Part shown: piece by piece, positions 24,854 to 34,265 of the stretch
Position numbering within the stretch: the first letter of the stretch is position 1
How the letters are laid out: every line of letters begins with the position of its first letter
Origin: Streptomyces griseochromogenes
GTDB lineage: Bacteria > Actinomycetota > Actinomycetes > Streptomycetales > Streptomycetaceae
Length of the DNA: 64,000 nucleotides
Reading direction: 5' to 3'
Assembly: GCF_001542625.1 (NCBI RefSeq)
Contig: NZ_CP016279.1
Coordinates: 4,216,001-4,280,000 of the forward strand
Notes under the pieces: model-generated
What the model saw: the letters and a program-made list of their open reading frames with translations, nothing else
What the model was told of the DNA's origin: nothing
The model's database searches: none
Made by a program: the position numbers and the translations under genes

Positions 24854-25562
24854 GCTTCTCCAACGTCACATCGGCTTGGTCCGGGATGAGTGCGGGGCGT
24901 GGAGCGCCGGCACCGGTGACCGGGCGCGCGGGCAGCCACCGGGCCGCCGCGCACAGCCAGGCGCCGAGCCAGCCGACGGCGAACAGCCAGCCGCCGAGTA
25001 CGTCGGTGAACCAGTGCACGCCGAGGAAGACCCGGGTCAGGCCCACCCCCGCCCCCCAGCAGGCCGCCGCCAGGCACAGCGGGAGACGGCCGTGCGGGGC
25101 GCGCAGGCACAGCGCGAGGATCACCAGTCCGGCCGTCAGGGCCGCCGTGGTGGCGTGCCCCGACGGGAAGGACCAGCCGGAGGCGTGGGTCTGCCAGTCG
25201 GCGTACGGCGGCCGGGTCCGGCCGATCAGTTCCATGACGTCGTAGCGCACGCTCTGACCGGTGACGAGGCAGGCGGCGGCGAGCAGTGCGCCGACCAGCC
25301 GCTGCCGCCGGGTGCGGCCCGCGAGCAGCCCGGCCAGGACGACCAGCGCGTACGGGACGACTCCGGTGCCGGTGGCGGTCAGCCCGCGGGCCACGGCCAC
25401 CGCCATCTTCGGGCGGTGGCCGGCGGACCAGGCCAGCAGGCCGTGGTCCAGGAACCTCGGTGAGTCCTTCTTGCCGGCGACGAACAGCGCCAGCACGCCG
25501 AAAGCCGTCCAGGCGCCGACCGCGGCACTGCCCGCCAGTTCCGCGACGCCCTTGCGGTTCAT
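24807..25562 (-). CDS. PAP2-family membrane phosphatase
   Basis: 251 residues with six transmembrane helices and all three PAP2 signature parts: RTRPPYADWQ (K/R-x6-RP type), SFPSGHATTAALTAG, and TRVFLGVHWFTDVLGG. It is probably a phosphatidic acid, lipid pyrophosphate or undecaprenyl-pyrophosphate phosphatase acting outside the membrane. ATG 25562 (MNRKGVAEL) is preferred; an in-frame start 15 codons upstream gives an unlikely polar extension. The overlap with the two-component genes suggests feedback from envelope lipids. Confidence 0.86.
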   Translation of the reverse strand: MNRKGVAELAGSAAVGAWTAFGVLALFVAGKKDSPRFLDHGLLAWSAGHRPKMAVAVARGLTATGTGVVPYALVVLAGLLAGRTRRQRLVGALLAAACLVTGQSVRYDVMELIGRTRPPYADWQTHASGWSFPSGHATTAALTAGLVILALCLRAPHGRLPLCLAAACWGAGVGLTRVFLGVHWFTDVLGGWLFAVGWLGAWLCAAARWLPARPVTGAGAPRPALIPDQADVTLEKHAPQDPHSRGRSRPA

Positions 25563-25734
25563 GAGGTCGGCAGCGGGCGCACTCTGGTGGCCGCCGGGCC
25601 GTGGCATTGTCTGAGCGGCCCGGACAGGGCCGGGCCCGGCCGGGTGCCGTCCGGGCGGCCGGGGGAGCAGCGGGCGGTGTCCACCGCGTCCCGCCGCGGC
25701 GTCCCGCCGACCGGCGAGCCGGTGGGCGCGAGGG

Positions 25735-26397
25735 TCATCCGCGGGCCTCCTTGGCGGCCTTGCGGGAACGCAGCACCTCCGCGGCGAGCGGGACCAGGGA
25801 CAAGGCGACGATCAGCGCGATCACCGGCAGCAGATACCTGTCGATGTTCGGGACCGAGGAGCCGAGCGCGTATCCGCCGAGCGTGAGGCCGAGGCTCCAC
25901 ACGAGCCCGCCCGTCACCTGCCAGAGGGTGAACGTCCGTGCCGGCACGCCGAGCGCGCCCGCCATCGGGTTCAGCACCGTCCGCACCACCGGCACGAAGC
26001 GGGCCAGCACGATCGCCTTCGCGTACCCGTAGCGCTCCAGCAGTTCCTCGGCGCGCTCGGCGCCCTCGCGCAGCCGGGCCGACCGGCTGCGCGCGAGCAG
26101 CGCACCGCCCGCCTTGCGGCCGAGCAGGTACCCGCACTGCGAGCCCACCAGCGCGCCGGCGGCCGCCACGGCCAGCAGCGGTCCGAGCGAGAGGTGAATG
26201 CTCCGGTCGGACGCGCCGGTGCACAACAGGCCCGCCGTGAACAGCAGGGAGTCACCGGGCAGGAAGAAGCCGATCAGCAGGCCCGTCTCGGCGAACAGCA
26301 CCACACCGACACCCATCACGCCGAAGGCGGCCAGTAGTGAGTGGGCGTCGAGCACGTTCACCGCGAGCTGCGACGACAGGTCTGAGGGATGGGCCAT
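25735..26397 (-). CDS. DedA-family membrane protein
   Basis: 220 residues with about five hydrophobic segments and the family motifs ETGLLIGFFLPGDSLLFTAG (about 37-56), GYLLGRKAGG, RYGYAKAIVLARFVPVVRT and the downstream NPMAGA. DedA/DTT proteins flip or transport phospholipid or undecaprenyl-phosphate carriers and depend on the conserved Glu/Asp and Arg residues, all of which are visible. It is divergent from the iron uptake operon and shares with it the CTACA/TGTAG sites. Confidence 0.88.
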   Translation of the reverse strand: MAHPSDLSSQLAVNVLDAHSLLAAFGVMGVGVVLFAETGLLIGFFLPGDSLLFTAGLLCTGASDRSIHLSLGPLLAVAAAGALVGSQCGYLLGRKAGGALLARSRSARLREGAERAEELLERYGYAKAIVLARFVPVVRTVLNPMAGALGVPARTFTLWQVTGGLVWSLGLTLGGYALGSSVPNIDRYLLPVIALIVALSLVPLAAEVLRSRKAAKEARG

Positions 26398-26436
26398 CGC
26401 CGCACACCCTTTCTCCGAGTTCTCCGAGCCACTTGT

Positions 26437-26454
26437 GACTACACATTTGTAGAC
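26437..26454. promoter_or_regulatory. BlaI-like dyad near dedA
   Basis: GACTACA-CATT-TGTAGAC: 7-bp arms with one mismatch, 40 bp before the dedA start. Together with the dyad at 26534 it forms a pair of equal-spacing sites. BlaI-type binding is inferred. Confidence 0.55.
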
Positions 26455-26533
26455 CGTCTATCGAACCGTAGACGACCGGAGGGGGTGCGACGCTCCGGGG
26501 CTTTGCCTCTCCATTGCCGCTTTATGACCGGCC

Positions 26534-26551
26534 GACTACATCTCTGTAGTC
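26534..26551. promoter_or_regulatory. BlaI-like dyad near efeU
   Basis: GACTACA-TCTC-TGTAGTC: perfect 7-bp arms with 4-base spacer, 55 bp upstream of the efeU start and overlapping the likely promoter. Confidence 0.6.
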
Positions 26552-26565
26552 ATGATGGTCGGCGA

Positions 26566-26588
26566 AGGTAAGGCATGCCTTCACTAAG
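26566..26588. promoter_or_regulatory. Candidate DmdR/IdeR iron box before efeU
   Basis: Core AAGGCATGCCTT (26570-26581), a perfect 12-bp palindrome extended by AGGT on the left and CACTAA on the right. It resembles DtxR-family iron boxes (TTAGGTTAGGCTAACCTAA) in about 11 of 19 positions. It ends 25 bp before the efeU ATG. Confidence 0.5.
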
Positions 26589-26605
26589 TGGGAGGGCAGC
26601 AAGGC

Positions 26606-28636
26606 ATGTGGGACGACGCGTTTCCGAGTTTCCTGATCGGACTGAGGGAGGGGCTCGAAGCCGGACTCATCGTCTCCATCCTCGTCGCCACACTCGTGCG
26701 GGCCGGTGCCCGCTCCCGGCTGCCGCAGGTGTGGACGGGCGTCCTCGCCGCGATCGCCGTGGCCATGAGCTTCGGCGCGGTCCTCACCTTCACCGCCGCG
26801 TCCCTGTCCGCGACCGCCCAGGAGGCGTTCGGCGGCACCCTCAGCGTGGTCGCCGTCGCGTTCGTCACCGCCATGGTGTTCTGGATGCGCCGCTCGGCCC
26901 GCGGCCTCTCCGGTGAGCTCAAGGAGAAGGTGACCGGAGCGCTCGCGATGGGCTCCGGGGTGCTGATCCTCACCTCCTTCCTCGCGGTGGGCCGCGAGGG
27001 CCTGGAGACGGCCCTGTTCCTGTGGACCACGGCCCGGGCGGCCGGTGAGTCGGCCGGCCCGCTGACCGGTGCCGCCATCGGCCTGGTCCTCGCGGCCGGC
27101 CTGTGCTGGGGCCTGTACCGCCGGGTCCTGAAGATCAATCTGACGAAGTTCTTCACCGCCACCGGCGCCGTCCTGATCGTCATCGCGGCCGGTGTCCTCG
27201 GCTACGGCATGCGCGACCTCCAGGAGGGCGGCGTGCTGCCCGGCGGCACCTCCTACGCGGTCGATCTGTCCGGCAGCGTGGACGCCGGCTCCTGGTACAG
27301 CACGCTCGTCCAGGGCGTGCTCAACCTGACCCCGACCATGACCTGGCTGCAGGTCGCGGCCTACGTCGCCTACCTCGCCGTGGTCATGACCCTGTTCGTC
27401 CGCGGCGTCCGCACCGCCACCCCCGAGCCGTCCGCCGACCGGCCCGCGCCCGAGCCGAAGGCGGCCCGTCCGCCCCGCCGCCGGCCGGTGTGGCTGATCC
27501 CGGCCGCCGTGGTCGCCGTACCCGCCGTGATCGCCTCACTCGTCGTCGCCTTCGCCCGCCCCAAGCCCGCGGGCGACCAGACCGTCGCCGTCTCCGAGAC
27601 CGAGTGCGGCAAGGGCTTCACCGCCCCCAGGCCCGGCCGGCAGACCTTCCAGATGCACAACACGGGCGGCAAGACCTCCGAGGTGTACCTGATCGACCCG
27701 GCCACCAGCGCGGTCTACGGCGAGATCGAGGGCCTGGCCCCCGGCACCACCCGCGACCTGGTCGCCACGGTCGCGGGCGGCACCTACGCCTGGCGCTGCG
27801 TGCCCACCGGCGGCAGGGCCGTCACCTCCACGGCGGTGCGGGTCAGCGGCGGCGGCGCGGCCGAGCCGGTCGTCCCCGTCTCGGAACAGGACCTCGCCGC
27901 ACCTCTCCAGGCGTACAAGACGTACGTGGAGCAGGGCCTGGCCACGCTCGTCACCCAGACCCGCACCCTCGACCACGACATCGAGAGCGACGACCTCGGC
28001 AAGGCCCGCAGCGACTGGCTGACCGCCCACCGCACCTACGCCTCCCTCGGCGCCGCCTACGGCACCTTCGAGGACTTCGACCAGAAGATCGACGGGCGTC
28101 CCGACGGACTTCCGGGCGGAGTCCGGGACAAGGACTTCACCGGCTTCCTGCGCCTTGAGCACGGACTGTGGCACGGCGAACCGGCCAAGGACCTGCGCGC
28201 GCCCGCCCAGCAGCTCGCCGACGCGGCCACGGGCCTGGGGAAGGCATTCCCGGCCCAGGACTTCGACCCCGGCGACCTGCCGCTGCGCGCCCACGAGATC
28301 CTGGAGAACACCCTCCAGTTCGAGCTGACCGGCGACACCGACCAGGGCAGCGGCACCAATCTCGCCACCGCCGACGCCAACCTCGCCGGCACCCGCGAGC
28401 TGCTCACCGTCCTCGAGCCGCTGCTGACCGGCCGCGCGCCCAAGCTGCTCCCGACGGTCGACGCGGACATCGCCCGGCTGCAGAAGCTGCTCGACGCGGC
28501 CCACCACGGCGGCACCTGGACCCCGGTCGACCGGCTCGCCGCCGCCGACCGGCAGCGCGTCGACGGCGCCACCGGACAGCTGCTGGAAGACCTCGCCCCG
28601 GTGCCCGACCTCCTCGAGATCAGGAAGTCGGCCTGA
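26606..28636 (+). CDS. efeUO: EfeU-EfeO fusion: ferrous iron permease plus periplasmic EfeO
   Basis: 676 residues. Residues about 1-280 are an FTR1/EfeU permease with seven helices and two iron-coordinating motifs, REGLEAGL and REGLETAL. After a membrane-spanning segment (about 295-320) follow an EfeO-type cupredoxin domain (CGKGF to YAWRCVP) and a C-terminal M75/imelysin helical domain ([22 protein letters not shown]). In E. coli these are separate proteins. The fused form puts the iron-binding domains on the outer face next to the permease pore. ATG 26606 is chosen for the GGGAGG 10 bases upstream; the GTG at 26588 has none. Likely iron-repressed. Confidence 0.87.
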   Translation: MWDDAFPSFLIGLREGLEAGLIVSILVATLVRAGARSRLPQVWTGVLAAIAVAMSFGAVLTFTAASLSATAQEAFGGTLSVVAVAFVTAMVFWMRRSARGLSGELKEKVTGALAMGSGVLILTSFLAVGREGLETALFLWTTARAAGESAGPLTGAAIGLVLAAGLCWGLYRRVLKINLTKFFTATGAVLIVIAAGVLGYGMRDLQEGGVLPGGTSYAVDLSGSVDAGSWYSTLVQGVLNLTPTMTWLQVAAYVAYLAVVMTLFVRGVRTATPEPSADRPAPEPKAARPPRRRPVWLIPAAVVAVPAVIASLVVAFARPKPAGDQTVAVSETECGKGFTAPRPGRQTFQMHNTGGKTSEVYLIDPATSAVYGEIEGLAPGTTRDLVATVAGGTYAWRCVPTGGRAVTSTAVRVSGGGAAEPVVPVSEQDLAAPLQAYKTYVEQGLATLVTQTRTLDHDIESDDLGKARSDWLTAHRTYASLGAAYGTFEDFDQKIDGRPDGLPGGVRDKDFTGFLRLEHGLWHGEPAKDLRAPAQQLADAATGLGKAFPAQDFDPGDLPLRAHEILENTLQFELTGDTDQGSGTNLATADANLAGTRELLTVLEPLLTGRAPKLLPTVDADIARLQKLLDAAHHGGTWTPVDRLAAADRQRVDGATGQLLEDLAPVPDLLEIRKSA

Positions 28637-29952
28637 TGAGCGCCGCACCCACGACCCCCGAGCACCCGCACCCCGAAGGGAACCCTCCGATGTCCTCTGC
28701 CGACACCCCCGCCTGCCCGGCCCGCCGCTCCTTCGTGCGGACCGCGCTGGGCGCCGGAGCCGCCGGAGCGGTCCTGGCCGGCGGCGGTTTCGCGCTCGGC
28801 GAGAGCGGCGGCACCGCCGAGGCGCGGGGCGCGGGCGAGGGCAACGGCGCGAAGGTCCCCTTCCACGGCGCCCACCAGGCCGGGATCCTCACCCCGGCAC
28901 CGACGGCCGCCACCTTCGTCTCCCTCGACGTCATAGCCGAGGACCGCAAGGGCCTGGCCGACCTGCTGCGGACCATCACCGAGCGGGCCCGCTTCCTCAC
29001 CTCCGGCGGCGCTCCCGCCGACCTCGGCGTCGGTGCCCCGCCCTCCGACAACGGCATCCTCGGCCCCGAGGTCCCCGCGGACTCCCTGACCGTCACCGTC
29101 GGCGTCGGCGCCTCCCTCTTCGACGACCGCTACGGCCTCGCAGGGGCCAGGCCCGCCCGGCTCACCCCGATGCGGACCTTCCCCAACGACAACCTGAATC
29201 CGGCCGAGTGCCACGGAGACCTCTCCCTCCAGCTGTGCGGGGGAAGCCAGGACACCGTGCTGCACGCGCTGCGCGACATCGCCCGGCACACCCGGGGCGC
29301 CATGCAGATCAAGTGGCGCGTCGACGGCTTCCAGAACGCCCCGCGTCCCACCGGCGCCCAGCGCAACCTGCTCGGCTTCAAGGACGGCATCGCCAACCCG
29401 GACGTCAACTCGGCCCGCGAGACCGACCGTCTGATCTGGGTCGGCGACGGGCAGGGCGAGCCCGGCTGGACCAAGGGCGGCAGCTACCAGGTGATCCGGA
29501 TCATCCGCATGCTCGTGGAGTTCTGGGACCGGGTCTCGCTGACCGAGCAGGAGAAGATGTTCGGCCGCCGCAAGGACACCGGAGCCCCGCTCGACGGCGC
29601 CAAGGAGACCGACATCCCCGACTACACCAGGGACCCGCACGGCACCGCGATCCCCGTGGACGCCCACATCCGCCTCGCCAACCCCCGCAAGCCGCAGACC
29701 GACAGCTCGCGCATCCTGCGCCGGGGCTACAACTACGACCGGGGCGTGGACAAGGTCGGCAACCTCGACATGGGCCTGGTCTTCTGCTGCTACCAGCAGG
29801 ACGTCAAGCGCCAGTTCGAGGCGGTGCAGACCCGGCTGATCGACGAGCCGCTGGTCGACTACATCTCCCCTACGGGCGGTGGCTACTTCTTCGCCCTGCC
29901 CGGCGTCCGGGACGAGAAGGACTGGCTGGGCCGGGGCCTGCTGTCCGCCTGA
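28636..29952 (+). CDS. efeB: EfeB, Tat-exported Dyp-type heme peroxidase
   Basis: 438 residues with an N-terminal twin-arginine signal ([21 protein letters not shown]). The Dyp fold shows the conserved GFKDGIANP (GxxDG catalytic Asp), with proximal histidine region further on and Arg in RGYNYDRG. EfeB oxidises ferrous iron or releases iron from heme for EfeU. ATG 28636 overlaps the efeUO stop by one base. A start at 28690 with a GAAGGGA site gives a shorter signal peptide and is an alternative. It completes the efeUOB system and is followed by a terminator. Confidence 0.9.
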   Translation: MSAAPTTPEHPHPEGNPPMSSADTPACPARRSFVRTALGAGAAGAVLAGGGFALGESGGTAEARGAGEGNGAKVPFHGAHQAGILTPAPTAATFVSLDVIAEDRKGLADLLRTITERARFLTSGGAPADLGVGAPPSDNGILGPEVPADSLTVTVGVGASLFDDRYGLAGARPARLTPMRTFPNDNLNPAECHGDLSLQLCGGSQDTVLHALRDIARHTRGAMQIKWRVDGFQNAPRPTGAQRNLLGFKDGIANPDVNSARETDRLIWVGDGQGEPGWTKGGSYQVIRIIRMLVEFWDRVSLTEQEKMFGRRKDTGAPLDGAKETDIPDYTRDPHGTAIPVDAHIRLANPRKPQTDSSRILRRGYNYDRGVDKVGNLDMGLVFCCYQQDVKRQFEAVQTRLIDEPLVDYISPTGGGYFFALPGVRDEKDWLGRGLLSA

Positions 29953-29969
29953 CCCGCCCGCTCGGCCAC

Positions 29970-29996
29970 GGCCTTTCCCTGTCCATGGGGAAGGCC
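29970..29996 (+). terminator. Terminator of the efe operon
   Basis: GGCCTTTCCC and GGGGAAGGCC pair in a 10-bp stem with a single G-T wobble around a 7-base loop. It lies 18 bases after efeB. Confidence 0.65.
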
Positions 29997-30010
29997 TGTC
30001 GCGGGCTTTA

Positions 30011-30027
30011 CTGCACATCAGTTGCAA
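30011..30027. promoter_or_regulatory. Candidate Nur (nickel-Fur) box
   Basis: CTGCAC-ATCAG-TTGCAA matches the Nur consensus TTGCAA-N5-TTGCAA at 10 of 12 positions, 73 bp before a nickel/cobalt permease. Nur represses nickel uptake in Streptomyces. The assignment rests on motif and context. Confidence 0.55.
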
Positions 30028-30099
30028 GTACGGGAGCATGGCACAGGGCTGCGCAGCGCAGCCGTGCCCGCACCACCAGCGAAGGAAAACACCCTCCCG

Positions 30100-31251
30100 A
30101 TGACGGCCGCCCCTGGTTCCGCTCCTTCCCTCCCCGCCCAGGCCGACGCCCGGCGCTCGGCCTGGCACCGCGTCCGAGGCTCCATGACGCGGCGGGAGTG
30201 GACCAGGGTCGGCGGGATGGCCGCCTTCGTCCTCGCCCTGCATGTGATCGGCTGGGGCACGCTGGCCGGGATCGTCGCACCGCAGCACTTCAGCGTCGGC
30301 AAGGACTCCTTCGGCATCGGCATCGGCGTGACCGCGTACACCCTCGGCATGCGGCACGCCTTCGACGCCGACCACATCGCGGCGATCGACAACACCACCC
30401 GCAAGCTGATGGGCGAGGGACAGCGGCCGTTGTCGGTCGGCTTCTGGTTCTCCCTCGGTCACTCCAGCATCGTTTTCGGGCTCTCCCTGCTGCTCTCCCT
30501 CGGCATGAAGACCCTCGCCGGCCCCGTCCGCGACGACAACTCGCATCTGCACGAGGTCACCGGCCTGATCGGTACGACGGTCTCCGGCACCTTCCTCTAC
30601 CTCATCGCCGGCATCAACCTCGTCATCCTGGCCGGCATCTGGAAGGTGTTCCGTCGGATGCGCTCCGGCGACTTCGACGAGGCCGCCCTGGAGGAGCACC
30701 TGAACAAGCGAGGCTTCATGAACCGGCTCCTCGGCCGGGTCACGGGGTCCATCACCAAGCCGTGGCAGATGTACCCGCTGGGCCTGCTGTTCGGCCTCGG
30801 CTTCGACACCGCGACCGAGATCGCCCTCCTCGTCCTCGCCGGTTCGGGCGCCGCCTCCGGACTGCCCTGGTACGCGATCCTGTGCCTGCCCGTGCTGTTC
30901 GCGGCGGGCATGTCCCTGCTGGACACCATCGACGGCTCGTTCATGAACTTCGCCTACGGCTGGGCCTTCTCCAAGCCCGTCCGCAAGGTCTACTACAACC
31001 TCACCATCACCGGCCTGTCCGTGGCCGTCGCCCTGATCATCGGCACCGTCGAACTCCTCGGCCTGCTCGCCGACAAGCTGGACCTGCACGGCCCGTTCTG
31101 GGACTGGATCGCGGGCCTCGACCTCAACACGGTCGGCTTCGTCATCGTCGGCCTGTTCTTCGCCACCTGGGCGATCGCCCTGCTCGTGTGGAAGACGGGC
31201 CGCATCGAGGAGAAGTGGACGACGGGCCTGGCGGAGCAGTCGGCCGACTAG
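30100..31251 (+). CDS. NiCoT-family nickel/cobalt transporter
   Basis: 383 residues with eight transmembrane helices. The metal-selectivity signature RHAFDADHIAAIDNTTR (H-x4-D-H type) is in helix II; other family blocks are GFWFSLGHSSIVFGL, LGLLFGLGFDTATEI and GMSLLDTIDGSFMNFAY. These permeases import Ni2+ or Co2+ for urease, Ni-SOD, hydrogenase or B12. ATG 30100 is preferred; GAAGGA lies upstream. A Nur-like box suggests nickel as the substrate. Confidence 0.9.
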   Translation: MTAAPGSAPSLPAQADARRSAWHRVRGSMTRREWTRVGGMAAFVLALHVIGWGTLAGIVAPQHFSVGKDSFGIGIGVTAYTLGMRHAFDADHIAAIDNTTRKLMGEGQRPLSVGFWFSLGHSSIVFGLSLLLSLGMKTLAGPVRDDNSHLHEVTGLIGTTVSGTFLYLIAGINLVILAGIWKVFRRMRSGDFDEAALEEHLNKRGFMNRLLGRVTGSITKPWQMYPLGLLFGLGFDTATEIALLVLAGSGAASGLPWYAILCLPVLFAAGMSLLDTIDGSFMNFAYGWAFSKPVRKVYYNLTITGLSVAVALIIGTVELLGLLADKLDLHGPFWDWIAGLDLNTVGFVIVGLFFATWAIALLVWKTGRIEEKWTTGLAEQSAD

Positions 31252-31296
31252 GAATCGTCAAGGTGGATCGAGTAGCGGCGCGGTAGGGGCGGGCGG

Positions 31297-31521
31297 GTGT
31301 GGCGCAGCCGCGTGGTGGGGGCCGTGTTCGCCGTGGCGGGTCCGGCGGCGGTGATAACGGGGGCGGGCGGCCCGGCCCGCGCCATGATCGTTCTGGACAT
31401 CCTCGCCGCGCTGTCGTTCGGCACGCTCACGGCCTTCGGCTACGTCGCCGCGGGCCTCCTGTGTGCGGCCGCCGGCGTCGTCCCCTCGGCCGTGTTCGCG
31501 CTGACCCGCTTCACCCGGTAG
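31297..31521 (+). CDS. Small two-helix membrane protein
   Basis: 74 residues starting at GTG 31297: hydrophobic stretches at about 7-25 and 32-65, with a charged tail TRFTR. Third codon positions are almost all G or C, so it is probably coding. Ribosome site is weak (GGGCGGG). It sits 45 bp after the NiCoT gene on the same strand and could be cotranscribed. Function unknown. Confidence 0.55.
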   Translation: MWRSRVVGAVFAVAGPAAVITGAGGPARAMIVLDILAALSFGTLTAFGYVAAGLLCAAAGVVPSAVFALTRFTR

Positions 31522-31533
31522 ACCGGTCGGACT

Positions 31534-32493
31534 TCACCCCCGTACCCCCAACTCCTTGCGCCACTTGACCAGTTGCCGCTCCGGATCCCCCGTGAACGAC
31601 CACGGGGTGCGGGTGGCACGGCGGCCGAGCATCCGCAGCAGCGCGGCCGCGAGGTCCGCGGTGCCGGCCAGACAGGCGGCATGGGCCAGGTGGTTCAGGT
31701 CCCGCAGCTCGGTCGGGGTCACACCACCCGCCTGCCGGGTCCGCACCCAGCGTTCCCAGGTGCGCCGCACGTCGTTGACCGCGCCGTCGTGGTCCCAGTG
31801 CCGGCCGAGGTGCACCGAGTCCCGCTGCCCGCGGGCCCCGTCGAGGGCGTAGCGGTACTCCTCGACCCGGGCGTACTGCACCAGCACCGGCAGCGGGCAG
31901 CCGGGCGGCGCCACCCCGGCCGCGTCCCGGGCGAAGTCATACATCAGGCCGTGCGTGCCGTGCCAGCGGGCCGAGTAATAGTGAAGCACCTGGAGGTGAC
32001 CCTCCACGCTGTACGGGTCGCGGCGGTGCAACTCGTCCCACCAGCGGGCGAGTTCCCGGCGCCGCACCCCCGTCGGATACAGCCGGGCGACCGAGATCAG
32101 CGACACCCACGGCGTGGGGTCCTCCGGGCAGGCGTCGGTGGCGTGCAGACAGGACAGGACCGCGGCGTCGATGCGGTCCCGGTCGATCGGCACACCCCGC
32201 CCGGCCGTGATGGCCAGATGGAACGCCCGGGCCGTCTCCGTCGCCGCGCGCAGCACCTGCGCGTCGGCGCTGTCCGGCTCGGCGGCCAGCCACGACTCCA
32301 CCGTGGAACTGCCCGCGCAGACCTGGGCGAGCAGGCGAACCCGGTGGCCGCGCACCGCCCAGTCGTCGCCGGTGACCCACAACAGGTCCCTGAGGCCCTG
32401 CCAGCGGCCGATGACGACGTCCTGCCGGGCGGAGGTGAGCGGCGCGTCCCCGCAGTCGGGGTCGAAATCGGGCGTGAAACGGTCTCGCGCCAT
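31534..32493 (-). CDS. Conserved helical protein paired with amino-acid permease
   Basis: 319 residues, soluble, Arg- and Trp-rich, with helical repeats reminiscent of a TPR-like scaffold (LAAEPDSADAQVLRAATETA, HATDACPEDPTPW) and a conserved WWDELHRRDPYSVEGHLQVL. I do not recognise a catalytic motif. GAGGGG precedes ATG 32493 by 7 bases and the gene follows the permease with an 11-bp gap, so the two are an operon. It may assist or regulate the permease; this is inference. Confidence 0.75.
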   Translation of the reverse strand: MARDRFTPDFDPDCGDAPLTSARQDVVIGRWQGLRDLLWVTGDDWAVRGHRVRLLAQVCAGSSTVESWLAAEPDSADAQVLRAATETARAFHLAITAGRGVPIDRDRIDAAVLSCLHATDACPEDPTPWVSLISVARLYPTGVRRRELARWWDELHRRDPYSVEGHLQVLHYYSARWHGTHGLMYDFARDAAGVAPPGCPLPVLVQYARVEEYRYALDGARGQRDSVHLGRHWDHDGAVNDVRRTWERWVRTRQAGGVTPTELRDLNHLAHAACLAGTADLAAALLRMLGRRATRTPWSFTGDPERQLVKWRKELGVRG

Positions 32494-32504
32494 CGGGAGC
32501 CCCC

Positions 32505-33974
32505 TCAGAAGTCGGTGGGGAGACCCTCGTGCGGCCGCGACGGCACCCCGGCGCCGTCGGGAACGTACTCCGCCTCGACGGCGCGGGTCGCATCCAGCTT
32601 CGCGGGCCGGTAGTAGTCGCTGCCCTGCCGCCAGTACCAGAACATCGGGACGAGCCCGACGGCGAGCCCGCCCAAGCCGATCGCGATCGCGGCGCCGCTC
32701 AGCTGGCCCAGCGACTCGACGAAGATCCAGAACATGAACAGGGCGCCGAACAGCGGCCACAGCCCGCCGAAGACGAAGTTGGCCGCGGATTTCAGCAGCA
32801 TCTTGCGGTAGGCGACGACGACCGCGAGGCCGGCCAGCCCGTAGTAGACCGCGATCTGCAGGCCGATCGCCGAGATCGCGTCGGAGAGGATCTCGCCCAC
32901 CGAGCCGAGCGCGTTGGAGGCGATGAACATCGCCAGCGCCACCGCGCCGACCACCACGATCGCCACCCAGGGCGTGTTCCACGTGCGGTGCACCCGGCCC
33001 AGCGCGGACGGCATCGTACGGTCGCGGCCCATCGCGAACAACGAGCGCGTGACCTGGATGAGCGTGGTCTCCAGGGTGGCGATGGTGGACAGCATCACGG
33101 ACACGACGAGCAGCTTGCCGCCCCAGCCCGGCCAGATCTCCTCGCCCAGCACCGCGAGCACGTTGGCGTCGTTCTCCTCGATCTGTTTCGAGGTCAGGAT
33201 GACGTTCACGGCGATGGTGAACACCTCGAACAGCAGGAAGACGATGCCGACCCCGATGAGGCCGGCCAGTCCGGTCGTGCGACGGCTGTTGCGGGTCTCC
33301 TCGCTGAGATTGCTGGTGACGTCCCAGCCCCAGTAGTAGAACGCGGCGAGCAGCGCGCCCGACGCGAATCCGCCGATGCCGTCGAAGTGGGAGAAGCCCA
33401 GCCAGGACCAGTCGAAGGCGCGGGCGCTCGGCGTGTGGAGGACGGCGAGCACCGCGAACAGGGCCAGGATCCCCAACTCCACGCCGGACATGAGCAGCTG
33501 GGCGCGGACCGTGAGCCGGGCGCCGCCGAGCACCACGCCCAGCATGACGAGGAACCACAGCGCGCCGACCACCGTGGACAGCGCCGTGTTGTCCGCGAGC
33601 TTCGCGTCGAAGAGCGCCAGCGTCATCGAACCGGCGGGCAGCGAGCCGGCCACCATGAAGATGGTCGCCGAGATCACCAGCGCCCAGCCGCTGATGAAGC
33701 CCAGGAACGGGTGCAGGGTACGGCCCACCCAGGAGTAGCTGGCTCCCGCGTTGACGTCGATCCGGCTGAGGTAGCTGAACGCCAGAGCGATGCCCAGCAT
33801 GGGTATCGCGCAGTACAGCAGGGCGGCCGGGCTGGCCAGTCCCACCGCGCCGACGAGAACGGCGGTGGTCGCGGCGAGCGAGTACGCGGGCGCGCTGCCG
33901 GCGACCGCCATCACCACGGTGTCGAACGTGCCGAGGACGTTGGCCTGCAGGCCTCTGCCCCTGTTGTTGCTCAT
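32505..33974 (-). CDS. APC-superfamily amino-acid permease
   Basis: 489 residues with about 12 transmembrane helices. The first helix carries the APC substrate-backbone motif MAVAGSAPAYSLAATTAV; further blocks are ASYSWVGRTLHPFLGFISGW, YYWGWDVTSNLSEET and ETTLIQVTRSLFAMGRDR. It probably takes up amino acids or polyamines with protons. Start ATG 33974 (MSNNRGRG) fits the cytosolic N-terminus. A TTGAAA-16-TATAGT promoter lies about 220 bases upstream. Confidence 0.88.
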   Translation of the reverse strand: MSNNRGRGLQANVLGTFDTVVMAVAGSAPAYSLAATTAVLVGAVGLASPAALLYCAIPMLGIALAFSYLSRIDVNAGASYSWVGRTLHPFLGFISGWALVISATIFMVAGSLPAGSMTLALFDAKLADNTALSTVVGALWFLVMLGVVLGGARLTVRAQLLMSGVELGILALFAVLAVLHTPSARAFDWSWLGFSHFDGIGGFASGALLAAFYYWGWDVTSNLSEETRNSRRTTGLAGLIGVGIVFLLFEVFTIAVNVILTSKQIEENDANVLAVLGEEIWPGWGGKLLVVSVMLSTIATLETTLIQVTRSLFAMGRDRTMPSALGRVHRTWNTPWVAIVVVGAVALAMFIASNALGSVGEILSDAISAIGLQIAVYYGLAGLAVVVAYRKMLLKSAANFVFGGLWPLFGALFMFWIFVESLGQLSGAAIAIGLGGLAVGLVPMFWYWRQGSDYYRPAKLDATRAVEAEYVPDGAGVPSRPHEGLPTDF

Positions 33975-34195
33975 GGTCGTGCCGCTTTCCGGTTGTGCAC
34001 GGCGCACGGGCGCCTGGCCCGACGGCGTACGGGTGGGGGGTGCGGGACCCGCCTCGGACCCGGAAGAGGGATGGCCTCGGGGTCAGGGGCCGGCCAGGAG
34101 GAGGCAACGGGGTGGTGACACGGGTGTGGCGCCAAAGGGGTGGTGGACACACCGTGCAGCCGAGCGTCGGCGGACGGTCACCGTGTGTGGGTGTG

Positions 34196-34223
34196 ACTAT
34201 AGCGGCACTTATTGCTGTTTCAA
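34196..34223 (-). promoter_or_regulatory. Sigma-70-type promoter for the permease operon
   Basis: On the minus strand TTGAAA and TATAGT are separated by 16 bases in an otherwise GC-rich region. The leader to the ATG would be about 215 bases. Confidence 0.6.
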
Positions 34224-34230
34224 GATGACC

Positions 34231-34255
34231 AACCGGTAACCTGCGCTGACCGGTT
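34231..34255 (-). terminator. Possible terminator of sthA
   Basis: AACCGGT and ACCGGTT (7 bp, perfect) with an 11-base loop, just past the sthA stop. Weak, with no U-run; it could also be an operator next to the permease promoter. Confidence 0.4.
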
Positions 34256-34265
34256 CGGATACCGT

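Noticed and set aside
28057..31089. A 1010-codon minus-strand frame over efeB and the NiCoT gene
   Set aside because: Antisense shadow; no conserved domain, while both plus-strand genes are recognisable.
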